Assembly (NCBI GenBank): GCA_035654795.1
Contig: DASRWC010000019.1
Coordinates: forward strand, 20,915-84,914
Source: JAAYLC01 sp035654795
GTDB lineage: Bacteria > Bacteroidota > Bacteroidia > Flavobacteriales > Flavobacteriaceae
Direction: 5' to 3'
Length of the DNA stretch: 64,000 nt
In this document: positions 8,792 through 18,116 of the stretch, in pieces
How positions within the stretch are numbered: position 1 is the stretch's first letter
Layout of the letters: each line of letters starts with the position of its first letter
The notes under the pieces: generated by a model
The model's database searches: none
The model's input: only the letters and a program-made list of their open reading frames with translations
What the model was told of the DNA's origin: nothing
Translations under genes and position numbers: made by a program

Positions 8792-10804
8792 TTAGTTTAT
8801 TGAATAAGAAATGGTTACATAAAAGTTTCTACCCATTCTTGGAATTGAGTTCCAATCGGCGTAAGAAACATAATAGGTGTCAAAAAGATTTTCTACACCT
8901 GTTTTTAAATATAAATCGTTGTCTTTCAGAATAAATCTTTTTCCGATATTAATTCCTGCCAGTGCATACGCAGGTACTCCCTCTTCTCCGTATGAAGCAG
9001 CAAATGCTCTGTGAGCTCCGGCACCTTCAGCAAAAATTGAAGCTGAGAAATGATTTTTGTAAAAATCCAGAGCTGCCCGATAATTCACAGGACTTATAAG
9101 AGGAAGGTTGTTGTTGTCGTGGTCTTTTCCGTATTGATAAGAAATTCGGCCATTAAAAGTGAGATGGTGTGTGAATGCGTATTTTCCGGACACTGAAAAG
9201 TTCATAAGTCGAACATAATCGAGATTCCGATAAACTTTTACGCCGGCAGCTCCAATTGTCATGGCACTCAGTTCAGGACGTACTTCACCAATGATATAGT
9301 CGGTTATATGAAAAACTTTTCCTTCAAGAGTAATGTCAAAGAGAGGTCTTTTGTAGGTTGCCGAGATATTGACGTCATAAGACGCTTCAGTTTTCAAAGT
9401 CGGATTCCCTATATAATCGTATTTGTCGAAACTGTTGAATAAGTAAAATCCAAATCCTTCAGAAACCGATGGCGCACGTTCTCCATAAGAAACACCTCCT
9501 TCCAAGTGGAAGTCATTCAGCATCTTATGATATTGCACCGAAGCACTTTTCAAGAACCTTGTCTTTTCGGCATTCATTTCCGGATAAAAAATTGTAAGGC
9601 TATTCCGTCCAAACTCATCCGCAACACGGTTTTTATGAACGCTTAAACGTGCGGAAAGTTTGATAAAATTGGCGCCGACGGCAATTCTATCTTCTGAAAA
9701 AATCCCTACATTTTCAGTGCGCACATCGGGCCAAGTAAGCATAAACATGGGTATCTCTCCGGGATTGGGTGCGTACATCGTCATCTCTGCATAGGAGCGG
9801 TTGTGATAGCCATCAAGCTTAAACAGAAATGCATGCTTTCCCATTTGCGCGCCGGCTTGGGAGTAAAACCCGAATGTTTCACTTTCTCCGGGCATATCCA
9901 TCCTCACCGGCACATCCGGACGCTTGCTGTCATCCATAACGTGTTTTATGGTGTTGAAATAAAATTTGCTTTCCCATTTATTGAAAGTCCCAAAGAGGGT
10001 GTCTTGCAAAAAACTTGCAGACGCAATAACCGCACGCGCCAGAGAAACATCCATAGGCAAGGCAGGGTACCCAACATCTACTGCTTCGTCAAGAATCAAA
10101 CTGCCCAAAATGGTTTGTGAATCAGACACTCTCAGCCCGCTGTTAACAGAAATGTTGAATTTTTCAAACTGGGAAAACTCCACTTCTTTACCTCCTCCGG
10201 CTTTGTAGTTTCCGGCTTTCCTGTAGAGCCCATCGGCTGAAAAAAAGAATTTTTGCTGAGCATAGTTCACGCCACCATTGAAAATTCGTAAACTGCTATT
10301 GGTCTCAAACGAACTTCCAAGGTTTCCGCTCCATCCTTTTTTTCTAAAGTTAGGATGACTGAGTTTCAGATTTATAGCGCCACCAATAGTATTTCCGAAA
10401 GCAGCTCCGCCTTGACCCGATGAAATTTCGATAGTTTCCAGATTGGAAACATCAACATAGGAGGTCACAGGGTCCATTTTATCGGTACAGGCACCAAAAA
10501 TCTGCATTCCATCTATGGTAACAGCCAACCTCTCTGAGGTCATTCCGTTCATAGCGGGCTCCCAAGCATAGCTCCCTCTCTTAATCATAGAAACGTTTCG
10601 TGACGATTCCAGATATTGGTCAAGTCCTGAGAGGGGCTTTTTGTTTTGATGATGATTCAATTGTTTTCGTGAGGAGACCACAATAACCTCACTAAGATTT
10701 ACCGGCTGCACACTGTCCTGAGGCTGTTCTTGTGCTTGTATGGAAAAACCGCACACCATAAACACCCCCGTCATTGCCGGCAGCAACTGAGAAAAATTTT
10801 TCAT
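8792..10804 (-). CDS. TonB-dependent receptor, OprC-like (putative copper)
   Basis: This is an outer-membrane receptor of 670 residues: signal peptide (MKNFSQLLPAM to SIQAQ, about 26 residues), plug domain, then a 22-strand-type barrel ending in aromatic YVTISYSIN. The plug carries FGACTDKM, a CxxxM motif placed as in OprC of Pseudomonas aeruginosa, where this Cys and Met bind copper together with a barrel HxM. Here the barrel loop has AEMTMYAPNPG rather than HxM. I chose the ATG at 10804 because a clean signal peptide begins there. An upstream in-frame ATG at 10867 would add 21 residues with no signal character. The flanking CNGKC protein and Met/His lipoprotein support copper as substrate. 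Confidence 0.88.
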   Translation of the reverse strand: MKNFSQLLPAMTGVFMVCGFSIQAQEQPQDSVQPVNLSEVIVVSSRKQLNHHQNKKPLSGLDQYLESSRNVSMIKRGSYAWEPAMNGMTSERLAVTIDGMQIFGACTDKMDPVTSYVDVSNLETIEISSGQGGAAFGNTIGGAINLKLSHPNFRKKGWSGNLGSSFETNSSLRIFNGGVNYAQQKFFFSADGLYRKAGNYKAGGGKEVEFSQFEKFNISVNSGLRVSDSQTILGSLILDEAVDVGYPALPMDVSLARAVIASASFLQDTLFGTFNKWESKFYFNTIKHVMDDSKRPDVPVRMDMPGESETFGFYSQAGAQMGKHAFLFKLDGYHNRSYAEMTMYAPNPGEIPMFMLTWPDVRTENVGIFSEDRIAVGANFIKLSARLSVHKNRVADEFGRNSLTIFYPEMNAEKTRFLKSASVQYHKMLNDFHLEGGVSYGERAPSVSEGFGFYLFNSFDKYDYIGNPTLKTEASYDVNISATYKRPLFDITLEGKVFHITDYIIGEVRPELSAMTIGAAGVKVYRNLDYVRLMNFSVSGKYAFTHHLTFNGRISYQYGKDHDNNNLPLISPVNYRAALDFYKNHFSASIFAEGAGAHRAFAASYGEEGVPAYALAGINIGKRFILKDNDLYLKTGVENLFDTYYVSYADWNSIPRMGRNFYVTISYSIN

Positions 10805-10885
10805 ACTACTTTCTTTTTGTAATGACACAGATTTCCGGTTCATTGAAGATTTAGGAAAGAATCCCAATGAACCTGTTAGAGTCGA

Positions 10886-11263
10886 TTAAGAAAGTGACAG
10901 TTGCGGAGGTTGTATTAAAGGCTGTGAAGTGATGGATCGGTAAAAATCCGAAGAAAAATAAAAAACGGCTTCCTCTATTTCTTCAGAGAAAACTCCGAAT
11001 GAAAACGGAATTACTTCTTCAGAAATAAGATTAAAAGAAATTTCGGTTTGAAAAGATTTTTGAAACGGATTGTCCTCCTGATCTCCATTCTCCTTAGCAA
11101 GTTGTTTCCCGAGATAACATTTTCCGTTACATTCCATCTCAGGAATATCTCGGTTTTCACAGAGTGTACTAACAATAAAATCGTACTTCAAAGCATATTC
11201 CATTACCGGCCAAAGTGGTTTTAGCAACATCAGAAATGAAAGAATGAGTAACGATTTTTTCAT
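10886..11263 (-). CDS. small exported CNGKC-motif protein, first gene of the copper-type operon
   Basis: The 125-residue product has an N-terminal hydrophobic segment (residues 3-22) followed by three cysteines, C35, C45 and C49, in CENRDIPEMECNGKCYL. Small Bacteroidota proteins with this CNGKCYL signature usually sit beside metal-related TonB receptors, and a copper-handling or sensing role is plausible but unproven. A second hydrophobic stretch (VIPFSFGVF) lies near residue 90. It leads the operon: the predicted start of the receptor gene is 81 bp downstream. Its ATG lies 4 nt after the -7 box, so the transcript should be leaderless. Confidence 0.75.
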   Translation of the reverse strand: MKKSLLILSFLMLLKPLWPVMEYALKYDFIVSTLCENRDIPEMECNGKCYLGKQLAKENGDQEDNPFQKSFQTEISFNLISEEVIPFSFGVFSEEIEEAVFYFSSDFYRSITSQPLIQPPQLSLS

Positions 11264-11267
11264 AGCG

Positions 11268-11275
11268 CAAATATA
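11268..11275 (-). promoter_or_regulatory. -7 box of the copper-type operon
   Basis: TATATTTG on the minus strand, followed by CGCT and the start codon. Transcription would begin at or next to the ATG. Confidence 0.6.
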
Positions 11276-11493
11276 ACCACTTCTACTATTTATGAAAATG
11301 ATTTTTGTCAGCTAAAATGACGTCAATCGCGCGGGAGTCGATGAACTTCAACAACTTCGACAGGTTTTTGTCTTTTCAAAAGTTGTAAACTTTTTTATGT
11401 TGATAAATTTTTATAACCCTGACAAACAGGGAAATAACTATAAAAACTTGTGAACATTGGAATCTACTCCTCTTTTTAAATGTACAATTTTAA

Positions 11494-11501
11494 TACCTTT
11501 G
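11494..11501 (+). promoter_or_regulatory. -7 box of the ribonucleotide reductase gene
   Basis: TACCTTTG then CTTTTC, 45 nt before the chosen ATG. An inverted repeat CCCTG-acaaa-CAGGG lies further upstream at 11417-11431. No cobalamin-riboswitch B12 box was seen. Confidence 0.55.
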
Positions 11502-11546
11502 CTTTTCGCACATGAAAATGTCTAACTTCCAAAAAACGTGTTCAGT

Positions 11547-14102
11547 ATGCCAACAAAAACCCTCCACTCCACCCCTACCATCTACTCCCAAGATGAAGCT
11601 TTTGAAGCCTCGGTTGATTATTTTAAAGGTGATGACCTCGCCGCCCGCGTATGGGTAAATAAATACGCTCTTAAAGATTCCGATGGGAATATCTATGAAA
11701 AAACACCGGACGACATGCACCGCCGAATTGCAAGAGAAATTGCAAGAATCGAGCAACGTTACCCAAATCCGCTGTCGGAGGAAGAAATTTATGAGACTAT
11801 CAAAGATTTCAAATACATCGTCCCTCAAGGCAGCCCAATGGCGGGTATCGGAAATCCTTTCCAAATTGCTTCACTCTCCAACTGTTTTGTAATAGGAAAC
11901 GATGGCGACTCCGATTCATACGGTGGTATTATGAAGATAGACCAAGAACAGGTTCAATTGATGAAAAGACGTGGAGGTGTTGGGCATGATTTGTCTCATA
12001 TCCGCCCAAAAGGTTCTCCGGTAAAGAATTCAGCACTCACCTCCACCGGAATTGTTCCTTTTATGGAGCGTTATTCCAATTCCACTCGAGAAGTTGCGCA
12101 AGATGGCCGTCGTGGAGCTTTGATGCTTTCCGTTTCTATAAACCATCCAGATGCAGAGCAATTTATCGATGCTAAAATGGAACAAGGAAAGGTAACAGGC
12201 GCAAACGTATCGGTGCGAATAGATGACGCCTTTATGCAAGCGGTGAAAGAAGATACTACCTACGAACAGAAATACCCTGTTTTTAGTCAGAATCCGAAAT
12301 ATTCAAAAGAAATCGATGCGCGTAAACTGTGGAAAAAAATTGTTCACAATGCTTGGAAATCTGCAGAACCGGGAATCCTTTTTTGGGACACCATCATTAA
12401 AGAATCTGTCCCGGATTGCTATGCTGATCTAGGTTATAAGACAGTTTCAACAAATCCTTGTGGAGAAATTCCTCTCTGCCCCTATGATTCGTGCCGGCTT
12501 TTAGCAATAAATCTCTTTTCTTATGTAGAGAATCCATTTACTTCTGAAGCATCCTTCAATTATGAACTATTTGAAAAGCATTTAAATATTGCTCAGCGAA
12601 TTATGGATGACATCATTGATTTGGAACTTGAGAAAATCGATGCTATTCTCGCTAAGATTGATGCTGATCCACAATCGGATGAAATCAAAGCTGTAGAAAG
12701 AAATCTATGGCTCAATATTCAGAAAAAAGCTCTTGAAGGAAGACGTACAGGGATCGGGATTACGGCGGAAGGTGATATGCTTGCAGCTCTCGGCATCCAA
12801 TATGGAAGTGATGCCGGCACAGAATTTTCAGTAGATATCCACAAAAGATTGGCCATTGCCGCTTATAGAGCGTCTGTACATACCGCCAAAGAACGAGGAG
12901 CATTTAAAATTTTCGATTCGGAAAGAGAAAAGAACAATCCTTTTATTCTGCGTCTAAAGGAGGCCGACGAGCAACTCTATTACGAAATGCTTGAATATGG
13001 AAGAAGAAATATAGCCTTACTCACTATCGCACCTACCGGTACAACAAGTTTAATGACTCAAACCACTTCAGGAATCGAACCCGTATTTCTTCCGGTTTAT
13101 AAAAGAAGAAGAAAAGTGAATCCGAATGACAAGGATGTTCGAATAGATTTTGTAGATGAAGTGGGAGACAGCTGGGAAGAATATGTAGTTTTTCACCACC
13201 GATTTAAACAATGGATGGAGGTAAACGGGTATGACACGAGTAAAAATTACTCCCAAGACGAACTGGATAAACTAGTGAAAAAATCACCCTATTATAAAGC
13301 AACTTCAAACGATGTAGATTGGCTGAATAAGGTGAGAATGCAGGGAGCAGTTCAGAAATGGGTAGACCACTCTATTTCGGTTACCATCAATTTGCCTAAT
13401 GATGTGAGTGAAGATCTTGTAGGCGAATTATATCTGGAAGCGTGGCGTGTGGGATGTAAGGGAGTGACTGTTTACAGAGACGGATCAAGATCGGGAGTAT
13501 TGATTTCTAATGACGAGAAAAAAGAGGAAGAGCAACAAGATACGCTCACAGCCTTCCCTACCAAGAGACCTGAAAAACTGGATGCTGATGTGGTTCGATT
13601 CCAGAACAACAAAGACAAATGGATAGCTTTTATCGGTTTAATTGACGGAAAACCTTATGAAATCTTCACCGGTTTTGCAGATGACGAAGACGGAATCTTA
13701 ATACCGCGCTGGGTAAATGAAGGTGTAATCATTAAGAATCGGAATGAAGACGGAAGCTCTCGATATGATTTTCAGTATAAAAACAAAAGAGGATACAAAA
13801 CAACCATCGAAGGGCTTTCCTATAAATTCAATCCTGAATTTTGGAACTATGCAAAATTGATTTCCAGTACACTTCGTCATGGTATGCCTATTGAGAAAGT
13901 AGTTGATTTAATCAACAGTCTTCAACTCGATACCGAAAGCATCAATACCTGGAAGAACGGAGTGGCGCGCGCACTAAAACGGTATATAGAAGATGGCACG
14001 GAAGTTAAAAAACAAAAATGTGAAAGCTGTGGCGGCACTTCTTTGGTTTATCAAGAAGGATGTCTTACCTGTAAGAATTGCGGTTCTTCGAAATGCGGAT
14101 AG
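11547..14102 (+). CDS. nrdJ: adenosylcobalamin-dependent (class II) ribonucleotide reductase
   Basis: It reduces ribonucleotides to deoxyribonucleotides with a cobalamin-generated thiyl radical, so it needs no oxygen and no NrdB partner. The 851-residue chain has the family N-terminus (GDDLAARVWVNKYALKD), the substrate-binding and radical region with NPCGEIPLCPYDSCRLLAIN near residue 304, and APTGTTSLM near 505. The C-terminal tail (about residues 825-851) holds CESCGGTS and CKNCGSSKCG, a zinc-ribbon-like end that includes the redox cysteines. A GTG at 11538 would add three residues. I prefer the ATG at 11547, where the conserved N-terminus begins. The enzyme implies vitamin B12 uptake or synthesis elsewhere in the genome. 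Confidence 0.95.
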   Translation: MPTKTLHSTPTIYSQDEAFEASVDYFKGDDLAARVWVNKYALKDSDGNIYEKTPDDMHRRIAREIARIEQRYPNPLSEEEIYETIKDFKYIVPQGSPMAGIGNPFQIASLSNCFVIGNDGDSDSYGGIMKIDQEQVQLMKRRGGVGHDLSHIRPKGSPVKNSALTSTGIVPFMERYSNSTREVAQDGRRGALMLSVSINHPDAEQFIDAKMEQGKVTGANVSVRIDDAFMQAVKEDTTYEQKYPVFSQNPKYSKEIDARKLWKKIVHNAWKSAEPGILFWDTIIKESVPDCYADLGYKTVSTNPCGEIPLCPYDSCRLLAINLFSYVENPFTSEASFNYELFEKHLNIAQRIMDDIIDLELEKIDAILAKIDADPQSDEIKAVERNLWLNIQKKALEGRRTGIGITAEGDMLAALGIQYGSDAGTEFSVDIHKRLAIAAYRASVHTAKERGAFKIFDSEREKNNPFILRLKEADEQLYYEMLEYGRRNIALLTIAPTGTTSLMTQTTSGIEPVFLPVYKRRRKVNPNDKDVRIDFVDEVGDSWEEYVVFHHRFKQWMEVNGYDTSKNYSQDELDKLVKKSPYYKATSNDVDWLNKVRMQGAVQKWVDHSISVTINLPNDVSEDLVGELYLEAWRVGCKGVTVYRDGSRSGVLISNDEKKEEEQQDTLTAFPTKRPEKLDADVVRFQNNKDKWIAFIGLIDGKPYEIFTGFADDEDGILIPRWVNEGVIIKNRNEDGSSRYDFQYKNKRGYKTTIEGLSYKFNPEFWNYAKLISSTLRHGMPIEKVVDLINSLQLDTESINTWKNGVARALKRYIEDGTEVKKQKCESCGGTSLVYQEGCLTCKNCGSSKCG

Positions 14103-14133
14103 ATGATATGTACAATGAATAAATAGTTAAAGG

Positions 14134-14163
14134 AGGAAGCTGTTCGGAAGAGCAGCTTTTTCT
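14134..14163 (+). terminator. terminator of nrdJ
   Basis: AAGCTG (14137-14142) pairs with CAGCTT (14153-14158), followed by TTTTC. Confidence 0.65.
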
Positions 14164-14192
14164 TTAGGACTCTCTGTCGAACCGGCTACAAC

Positions 14193-14226
14193 AAAAAAAC
14201 CGCTTCAAAATAGAAACGGTTTTTGT
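14193..14226 (-). terminator. terminator of mdh (bidirectional)
   Basis: An AAAACCG arm pairs with CGGTTTT across a 14-nt loop. A and T runs lie on both sides. Confidence 0.7.
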
Positions 14227-14244
14227 CTTTAAAGCAAGAACTAT

Positions 14245-15171
14245 CTATTGTTCTAAAAGTGCGTTTACGTTGCGAATGGCCTCGGCGCTTTCTTTCATTT
14301 TAGATTTTTCGGCGTCATTGAGTTCAATTTCAACGATTTCTTCAATTCCATTTCTTCCTAAGATCACCGGAACGCCAATACAGATATCTTTCATTCCGTA
14401 CTCTCCATCAAGCATTACCGAACAAGGGAACATTTTCTTTTGATCGCAAGCGATGGCTTGAACCATAGCAGACACCGCTGCTCCGGGAGCGTACCATGCG
14501 GAAGTTCCTAAAAGCTTGGTTAAGGTTGCTCCCCCCACTTTGGTATCTTCCAAAACTTGGTTTAATCTATCTTCTGAAACGAATTTCGAAACCGGGATAC
14601 TGTTACGAGTAGCCAGACGTGTTAAAGGAATCATTCCGGTGTCACTGTGCATCCCAATTACCATTCCATCCACATCACTGATAGGCGCACCCAAAGCTTC
14701 TGCAAGACGGTATTTGAAACGGGCACTGTCCAGCGCTCCTCCCATTCCAATTATTCTATTTTTTGGCAATCCTGAAGTTTGATGAACAAGATAAGCCATG
14801 GTATCCATAGGATTACTTACAACAATAATGATGGTATCGGGAGAGTATTTTACAAGATTGGCGGAAACTTCCTTTACAATTCCGGCATTAATACCGATAA
14901 GTTCCTCGCGAGTCATTCCGGGTTTTCTGGGAATTCCGCTGGTAATCACACAAACGTCACTTCCTGCAGTTTTAGAATAATCGTTGGTTACCCCTGTAAT
15001 TTTGGTGTCAAACCCGTTCAAAGAAGCTGTTTGCATTAAGTCCATTGCTTTTCCCTCTGCAAAACCTTCTTTAATGTCCACCAGCACCACCTCGCTTGCA
15101 AAATTCTTGATGGCGATGTATTCGGCGCAACTTGCACCCACGGCACCCGCCCCCACTATTGTTACTTTCAT
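14245..15171 (-). CDS. mdh: malate dehydrogenase
   Basis: A cytoplasmic NAD-dependent enzyme of the TCA cycle that interconverts malate and oxaloacetate. The 308-residue length is standard for the LDH-like bacterial class. It starts directly with the Rossmann motif MKVTIVGAGAVGASCAEY, then has the NAD-selecting aspartate in VVLVDI. The substrate arginine is in SGIPRKPGMTREELI near residue 80, and the catalytic region is IGMGGALDSARFKYRLAEAL with GMHSDTG. Sixteen upstream in-frame residues (from 15219) look non-conserved, so I start at 15171. The gene stands alone between two strong terminators. Confidence 0.97.
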   Translation of the reverse strand: MKVTIVGAGAVGASCAEYIAIKNFASEVVLVDIKEGFAEGKAMDLMQTASLNGFDTKITGVTNDYSKTAGSDVCVITSGIPRKPGMTREELIGINAGIVKEVSANLVKYSPDTIIIVVSNPMDTMAYLVHQTSGLPKNRIIGMGGALDSARFKYRLAEALGAPISDVDGMVIGMHSDTGMIPLTRLATRNSIPVSKFVSEDRLNQVLEDTKVGGATLTKLLGTSAWYAPGAAVSAMVQAIACDQKKMFPCSVMLDGEYGMKDICIGVPVILGRNGIEEIVEIELNDAEKSKMKESAEAIRNVNALLEQ

Positions 15172-15332
15172 TATAAAATTTTTATATGTTATTAAAAATG
15201 ATTGAAATAACTTCAGCAAAATGCAATTTTATCGGAAAAATGTTTTTGAAGAAGTTGTACAAAAATACCAATAAGTCTTAAAAAAGCAGCATTATTTTGA
15301 CAGAAAAGCGGGCTGAACAACGGATGCCAAAA

Positions 15333-15372
15333 TAAAAAAAACCGGAGCTAAAATTACGATCTCCGGTTTTTC
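15333..15372 (-). terminator. terminator of gyrB
   Basis: AAAACCGGAG pairs with CTCCGGTTTT (10 bp) around a 14-nt loop, with A and T runs on both sides. Confidence 0.85.
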
Positions 15373-15394
15373 TACTTTTACTAAAAGAAGCTAA

Positions 15395-17335
15395 TTAAGC
15401 ATCAATGTGCGCGTAAATAGCATTTTTTTCTATAAATTCTCGTCTTGGTGGAACTTCGTCTCCCATTAACATCGAAAAGATTCGGTCTGCTTCAGTTCCA
15501 TTTTCAATGGTGACCCGGCGCAATGTTCTATGTTCAGGATTCATGGTAGTGTCCCATAACTGCTCGGCATTCATTTCTCCAAGTCCTTTATATCGCTGAA
15601 TAGTAGCACCCCCTCCAAGTTCCGCGTTTATTTCATCTCTTTCTTTATCACTCCACGCATAAACACGTTTTGCACCTTTCTTCAATAAATAAAGTGGTGG
15701 AGTAGCAATATACACATGCCCTCCTTCTATCAGTTCACGCATATATCTAAAGAAGAAAGTAAGAATAAGTGTTGAAATGTGGCTACCATCAACATCCGCG
15801 TCACACATAATCACTACTTTGTGGTATCTTAATTTATCAAGATTGAGAGCTTTGCTATCCTCCTCCGTTCCAATTGTTACACCGAGGGCGGTATAAATAT
15901 TTTTAATTTCTTCATTTTCAAAGACTTTATGATGCATTGCCTTCTCAACATTCAGAATTTTACCGCGCAAGGGCAAAATAGCTTGAAACGCCCTGTCTCT
16001 ACCTTGCTTAGCAGTTCCTCCAGCCGAGTCCCCCTCCACAAGAAACACTTCGCATTTCTCCGGATCCTGTTCAGAACAATCTGAGAGTTTTCCGGGCAAT
16101 CCACCTCCACTCATTACCGTCTTTCGCTGCACCATTTCTCGAGCTTTCCGAGCAGCATGTCGTGCTTGTGCTGCAAGAATCACTTTCTGAACAATTATTC
16201 TGGCATCATTCGGATGCTCCTCCAGATAATTTTCAAGCATTTCAGAAACTGCCTGACTTACCGCCGCAGTTACTTCACGGTTTCCTAATTTTGTTTTGGT
16301 TTGACCTTCAAATTGAGGTTCCTGAACCTTTACAGAAATAATAGCTGTGAGACCTTCTCTGAAATCATCCCCTGCAATTTCAAATTTTAATTTATCCAAC
16401 ATTCCTGAAGAGTCTGCATATTTCTTCAAGGTTCGTGTCAATCCCGCTCGGAAACCTGATAAATGAGTTCCTCCTTCGTGGGTATTGATATTATTTACAT
16501 AAGAATGAAGATTTTCTGTAAAAGAGGTGTTATATACCATTGCTACTTCCACCGGAATATCACTCTTTTCCCCTTCCATGAAAATGACATTGGAAATAAG
16601 CGGCTCCCGATTCCCATCCAAGAATCGAATGAACTCCTTCAATCCTTCATCACTAAAAAAGGTTTCAGAAACAAAATTTCCTTCCTTATCCGTTTCACGT
16701 TTGTCTGTAAGTTTTATGGTAATCCCTTTATTCAAATAAGCAAGCTCCCGTAGTCGCCCGGCCAAGGTATCATAATTGAATTCCGTTGTCTGCTTGAAGA
16801 TATCTGAATCCGGTTTAAACGTAACTTTTGTTCCGCGATCTTCTGTCTCGCCGATAGTTTTTACGGGATAATCTGCTTTTCCTCGTGCATATTCCTGCTG
16901 CCAGATCTTTCCATCACGATAAACAGTGGCTGTGAGATGCTCTGAAAGCGCGTTAACAACCGAGACCCCCACTCCGTGAAGACCTCCGGAAACCTTATAT
17001 GAATCCTTATCAAATTTACCTCCCGCTCCAATTTTAGTCATAACAACTTCAAGAGCAGAGACACCTTCTTTTTTATGAATATCTACCGGAATTCCCCGAC
17101 CATTATCCCTAACAGTTATTGAATTATCTTCATTTATTGCAACTTCAATAGTATCGCAATAGCCGGCCATGGCCTCATCAATAGAGTTATCTACAACTTC
17201 ATAGACCAAATGATGCAATCCTCTGGGGCCCACATCGCCAATATACATAGAGGGACGCATGCGTACGTGCTCCATCCCCTCTAGGGCCTGAATTTGGTCG
17301 GCACCATAGCTTGCTTGTGATCGTTCTTGATTCAT
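15395..17335 (-). CDS. gyrB: DNA gyrase subunit B
   Basis: The ATPase subunit of gyrase, which introduces negative supercoils together with GyrA. The 646-residue product has the GHKL ATPase domain first (LEGMEHVRMRPSMYIGD, then EVVDNSIDEA with the catalytic Glu, and GRGIPV). The transducer domain follows. The TOPRIM domain has EGDSAGGTAKQGRDR near residue 430 and DADVDGSHI near 510, and the C-terminal tail has YKGLGEMN. A longer frame begins nine codons upstream at 17362. The downstream ATG at 17335 gives the usual N-terminus. A perfect TATATTTG box lies about 39 nt upstream. gyrA is not in the window. Confidence 0.97.
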   Translation of the reverse strand: MNQERSQASYGADQIQALEGMEHVRMRPSMYIGDVGPRGLHHLVYEVVDNSIDEAMAGYCDTIEVAINEDNSITVRDNGRGIPVDIHKKEGVSALEVVMTKIGAGGKFDKDSYKVSGGLHGVGVSVVNALSEHLTATVYRDGKIWQQEYARGKADYPVKTIGETEDRGTKVTFKPDSDIFKQTTEFNYDTLAGRLRELAYLNKGITIKLTDKRETDKEGNFVSETFFSDEGLKEFIRFLDGNREPLISNVIFMEGEKSDIPVEVAMVYNTSFTENLHSYVNNINTHEGGTHLSGFRAGLTRTLKKYADSSGMLDKLKFEIAGDDFREGLTAIISVKVQEPQFEGQTKTKLGNREVTAAVSQAVSEMLENYLEEHPNDARIIVQKVILAAQARHAARKAREMVQRKTVMSGGGLPGKLSDCSEQDPEKCEVFLVEGDSAGGTAKQGRDRAFQAILPLRGKILNVEKAMHHKVFENEEIKNIYTALGVTIGTEEDSKALNLDKLRYHKVVIMCDADVDGSHISTLILTFFFRYMRELIEGGHVYIATPPLYLLKKGAKRVYAWSDKERDEINAELGGGATIQRYKGLGEMNAEQLWDTTMNPEHRTLRRVTIENGTEADRIFSMLMGDEVPPRREFIEKNAIYAHIDA

Positions 17336-17373
17336 AAATTTTATTAAAATGTTTTGGGTCAAAAAATAACATA

Positions 17374-17381
17374 CAAATATA
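17374..17381 (-). promoter_or_regulatory. -7 box of gyrB
   Basis: TATATTTG on the minus strand, a full match to TAnnTTTG. Confidence 0.6.
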
Positions 17382-17541
17382 CGGAATCTATGGGGAAATC
17401 AGGGTCTTTCATCAAACGCATCTTTCAACTTATTAACAAAATAAAATGTCAAACTCATACGTTTTAGGTACCACACAAATGTTTAAGTAAAAAAAGAAAC
17501 TTACCCTTTTCCAATTAAACTAACTTGTCTTTTTTATGTCC

Positions 17542-17549
17542 TATTTTTG
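17542..17549 (+). promoter_or_regulatory. -7 box of the DUF2911 gene
   Basis: TATTTTTG, 21 nt before the ATG at 17571. Between here and gyrB I see nothing else. Confidence 0.55.
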
Positions 17550-17570
17550 AATAACCCGATTTAAGAGATC

Positions 17571-18110
17571 ATGAACTATTACATCTTATTATTTCTCTTT
17601 TTAATTTCGACCAATAGCTTTTCTCAACAATTTCCACCGATGGATGTTTCTCCTATGGATCTGGCTGTTGCACGACACAAAAAAGATGGACCTCCGGTAG
17701 CGAGAGTCATATACAGCAGACCACAAAAAAAGGACAGGAAGATTTTCGGAGCTCTTGTTCCCTATGGAAAAGTATGGAGAACCGGCGCCAATGAAGCTAC
17801 AGAATTGGATCTTTATGAAGCAATGTACCTTGGAAACACATGCTTAGACCCGGGCACTTATACCCTCTACACGATCCCTAATGAAAAAGAGTGGACTATA
17901 ATTATTAATGCAGATACTGATGTTTGGGGTGCTTTTAGCTATAAAAAGGAAAAAGATCTTGTTCGTATAAATGTTCCCGTCCACCAAGCCGCGGCACCTA
18001 TTGAAGCTTTGTCAATGATTTTTCAAGATTCCAAAAAAGGCGTTACGCTTTTAATAGGCTGGGATAATGTGTATGTAGAAATCCCTTTTAAACATGCCAA
18101 TCCACATTAG
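17571..18110 (+). CDS. DUF2911 family exported protein
   Basis: A 179-residue protein with a signal peptide (about residues 1-19, ending SFSQ). The body matches the Bacteroidota DUF2911 family: VIYSRPQKKDRKIFGALVPYGKVWRTGANEAT, then a PGTYTLYTIPNEKEWTIIIN strand pair, and a C-terminal beta-sandwich ending in VYVEIPF. The family has no established biochemical role. It is probably periplasmic. The reading frame ends 6 bp before the convergent queE gene, and no separate terminator fits between them. Confidence 0.88.
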   Translation: MNYYILLFLFLISTNSFSQQFPPMDVSPMDLAVARHKKDGPPVARVIYSRPQKKDRKIFGALVPYGKVWRTGANEATELDLYEAMYLGNTCLDPGTYTLYTIPNEKEWTIIINADTDVWGAFSYKKEKDLVRINVPVHQAAAPIEALSMIFQDSKKGVTLLIGWDNVYVEIPFKHANPH

Positions 18111-18116
18111 AAAACA

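Noticed and set aside
10805..10867. N-terminal extension of the TonB receptor from the ATG at 10867
   Set aside because: The 21 extra residues are polar and would bury the signal peptide that begins at 10804.
11264..11546. Cobalamin riboswitch upstream of the class II ribonucleotide reductase
   Set aside because: Only a small CCCTG/CAGGG hairpin is present, and it lies upstream of the predicted promoter. No B12-box sequence was found.
14516..15039. Several plus-strand frames across mdh
   Set aside because: They are antisense to a clearly conserved gene, have no family features and no promoter, and are frame shadows.
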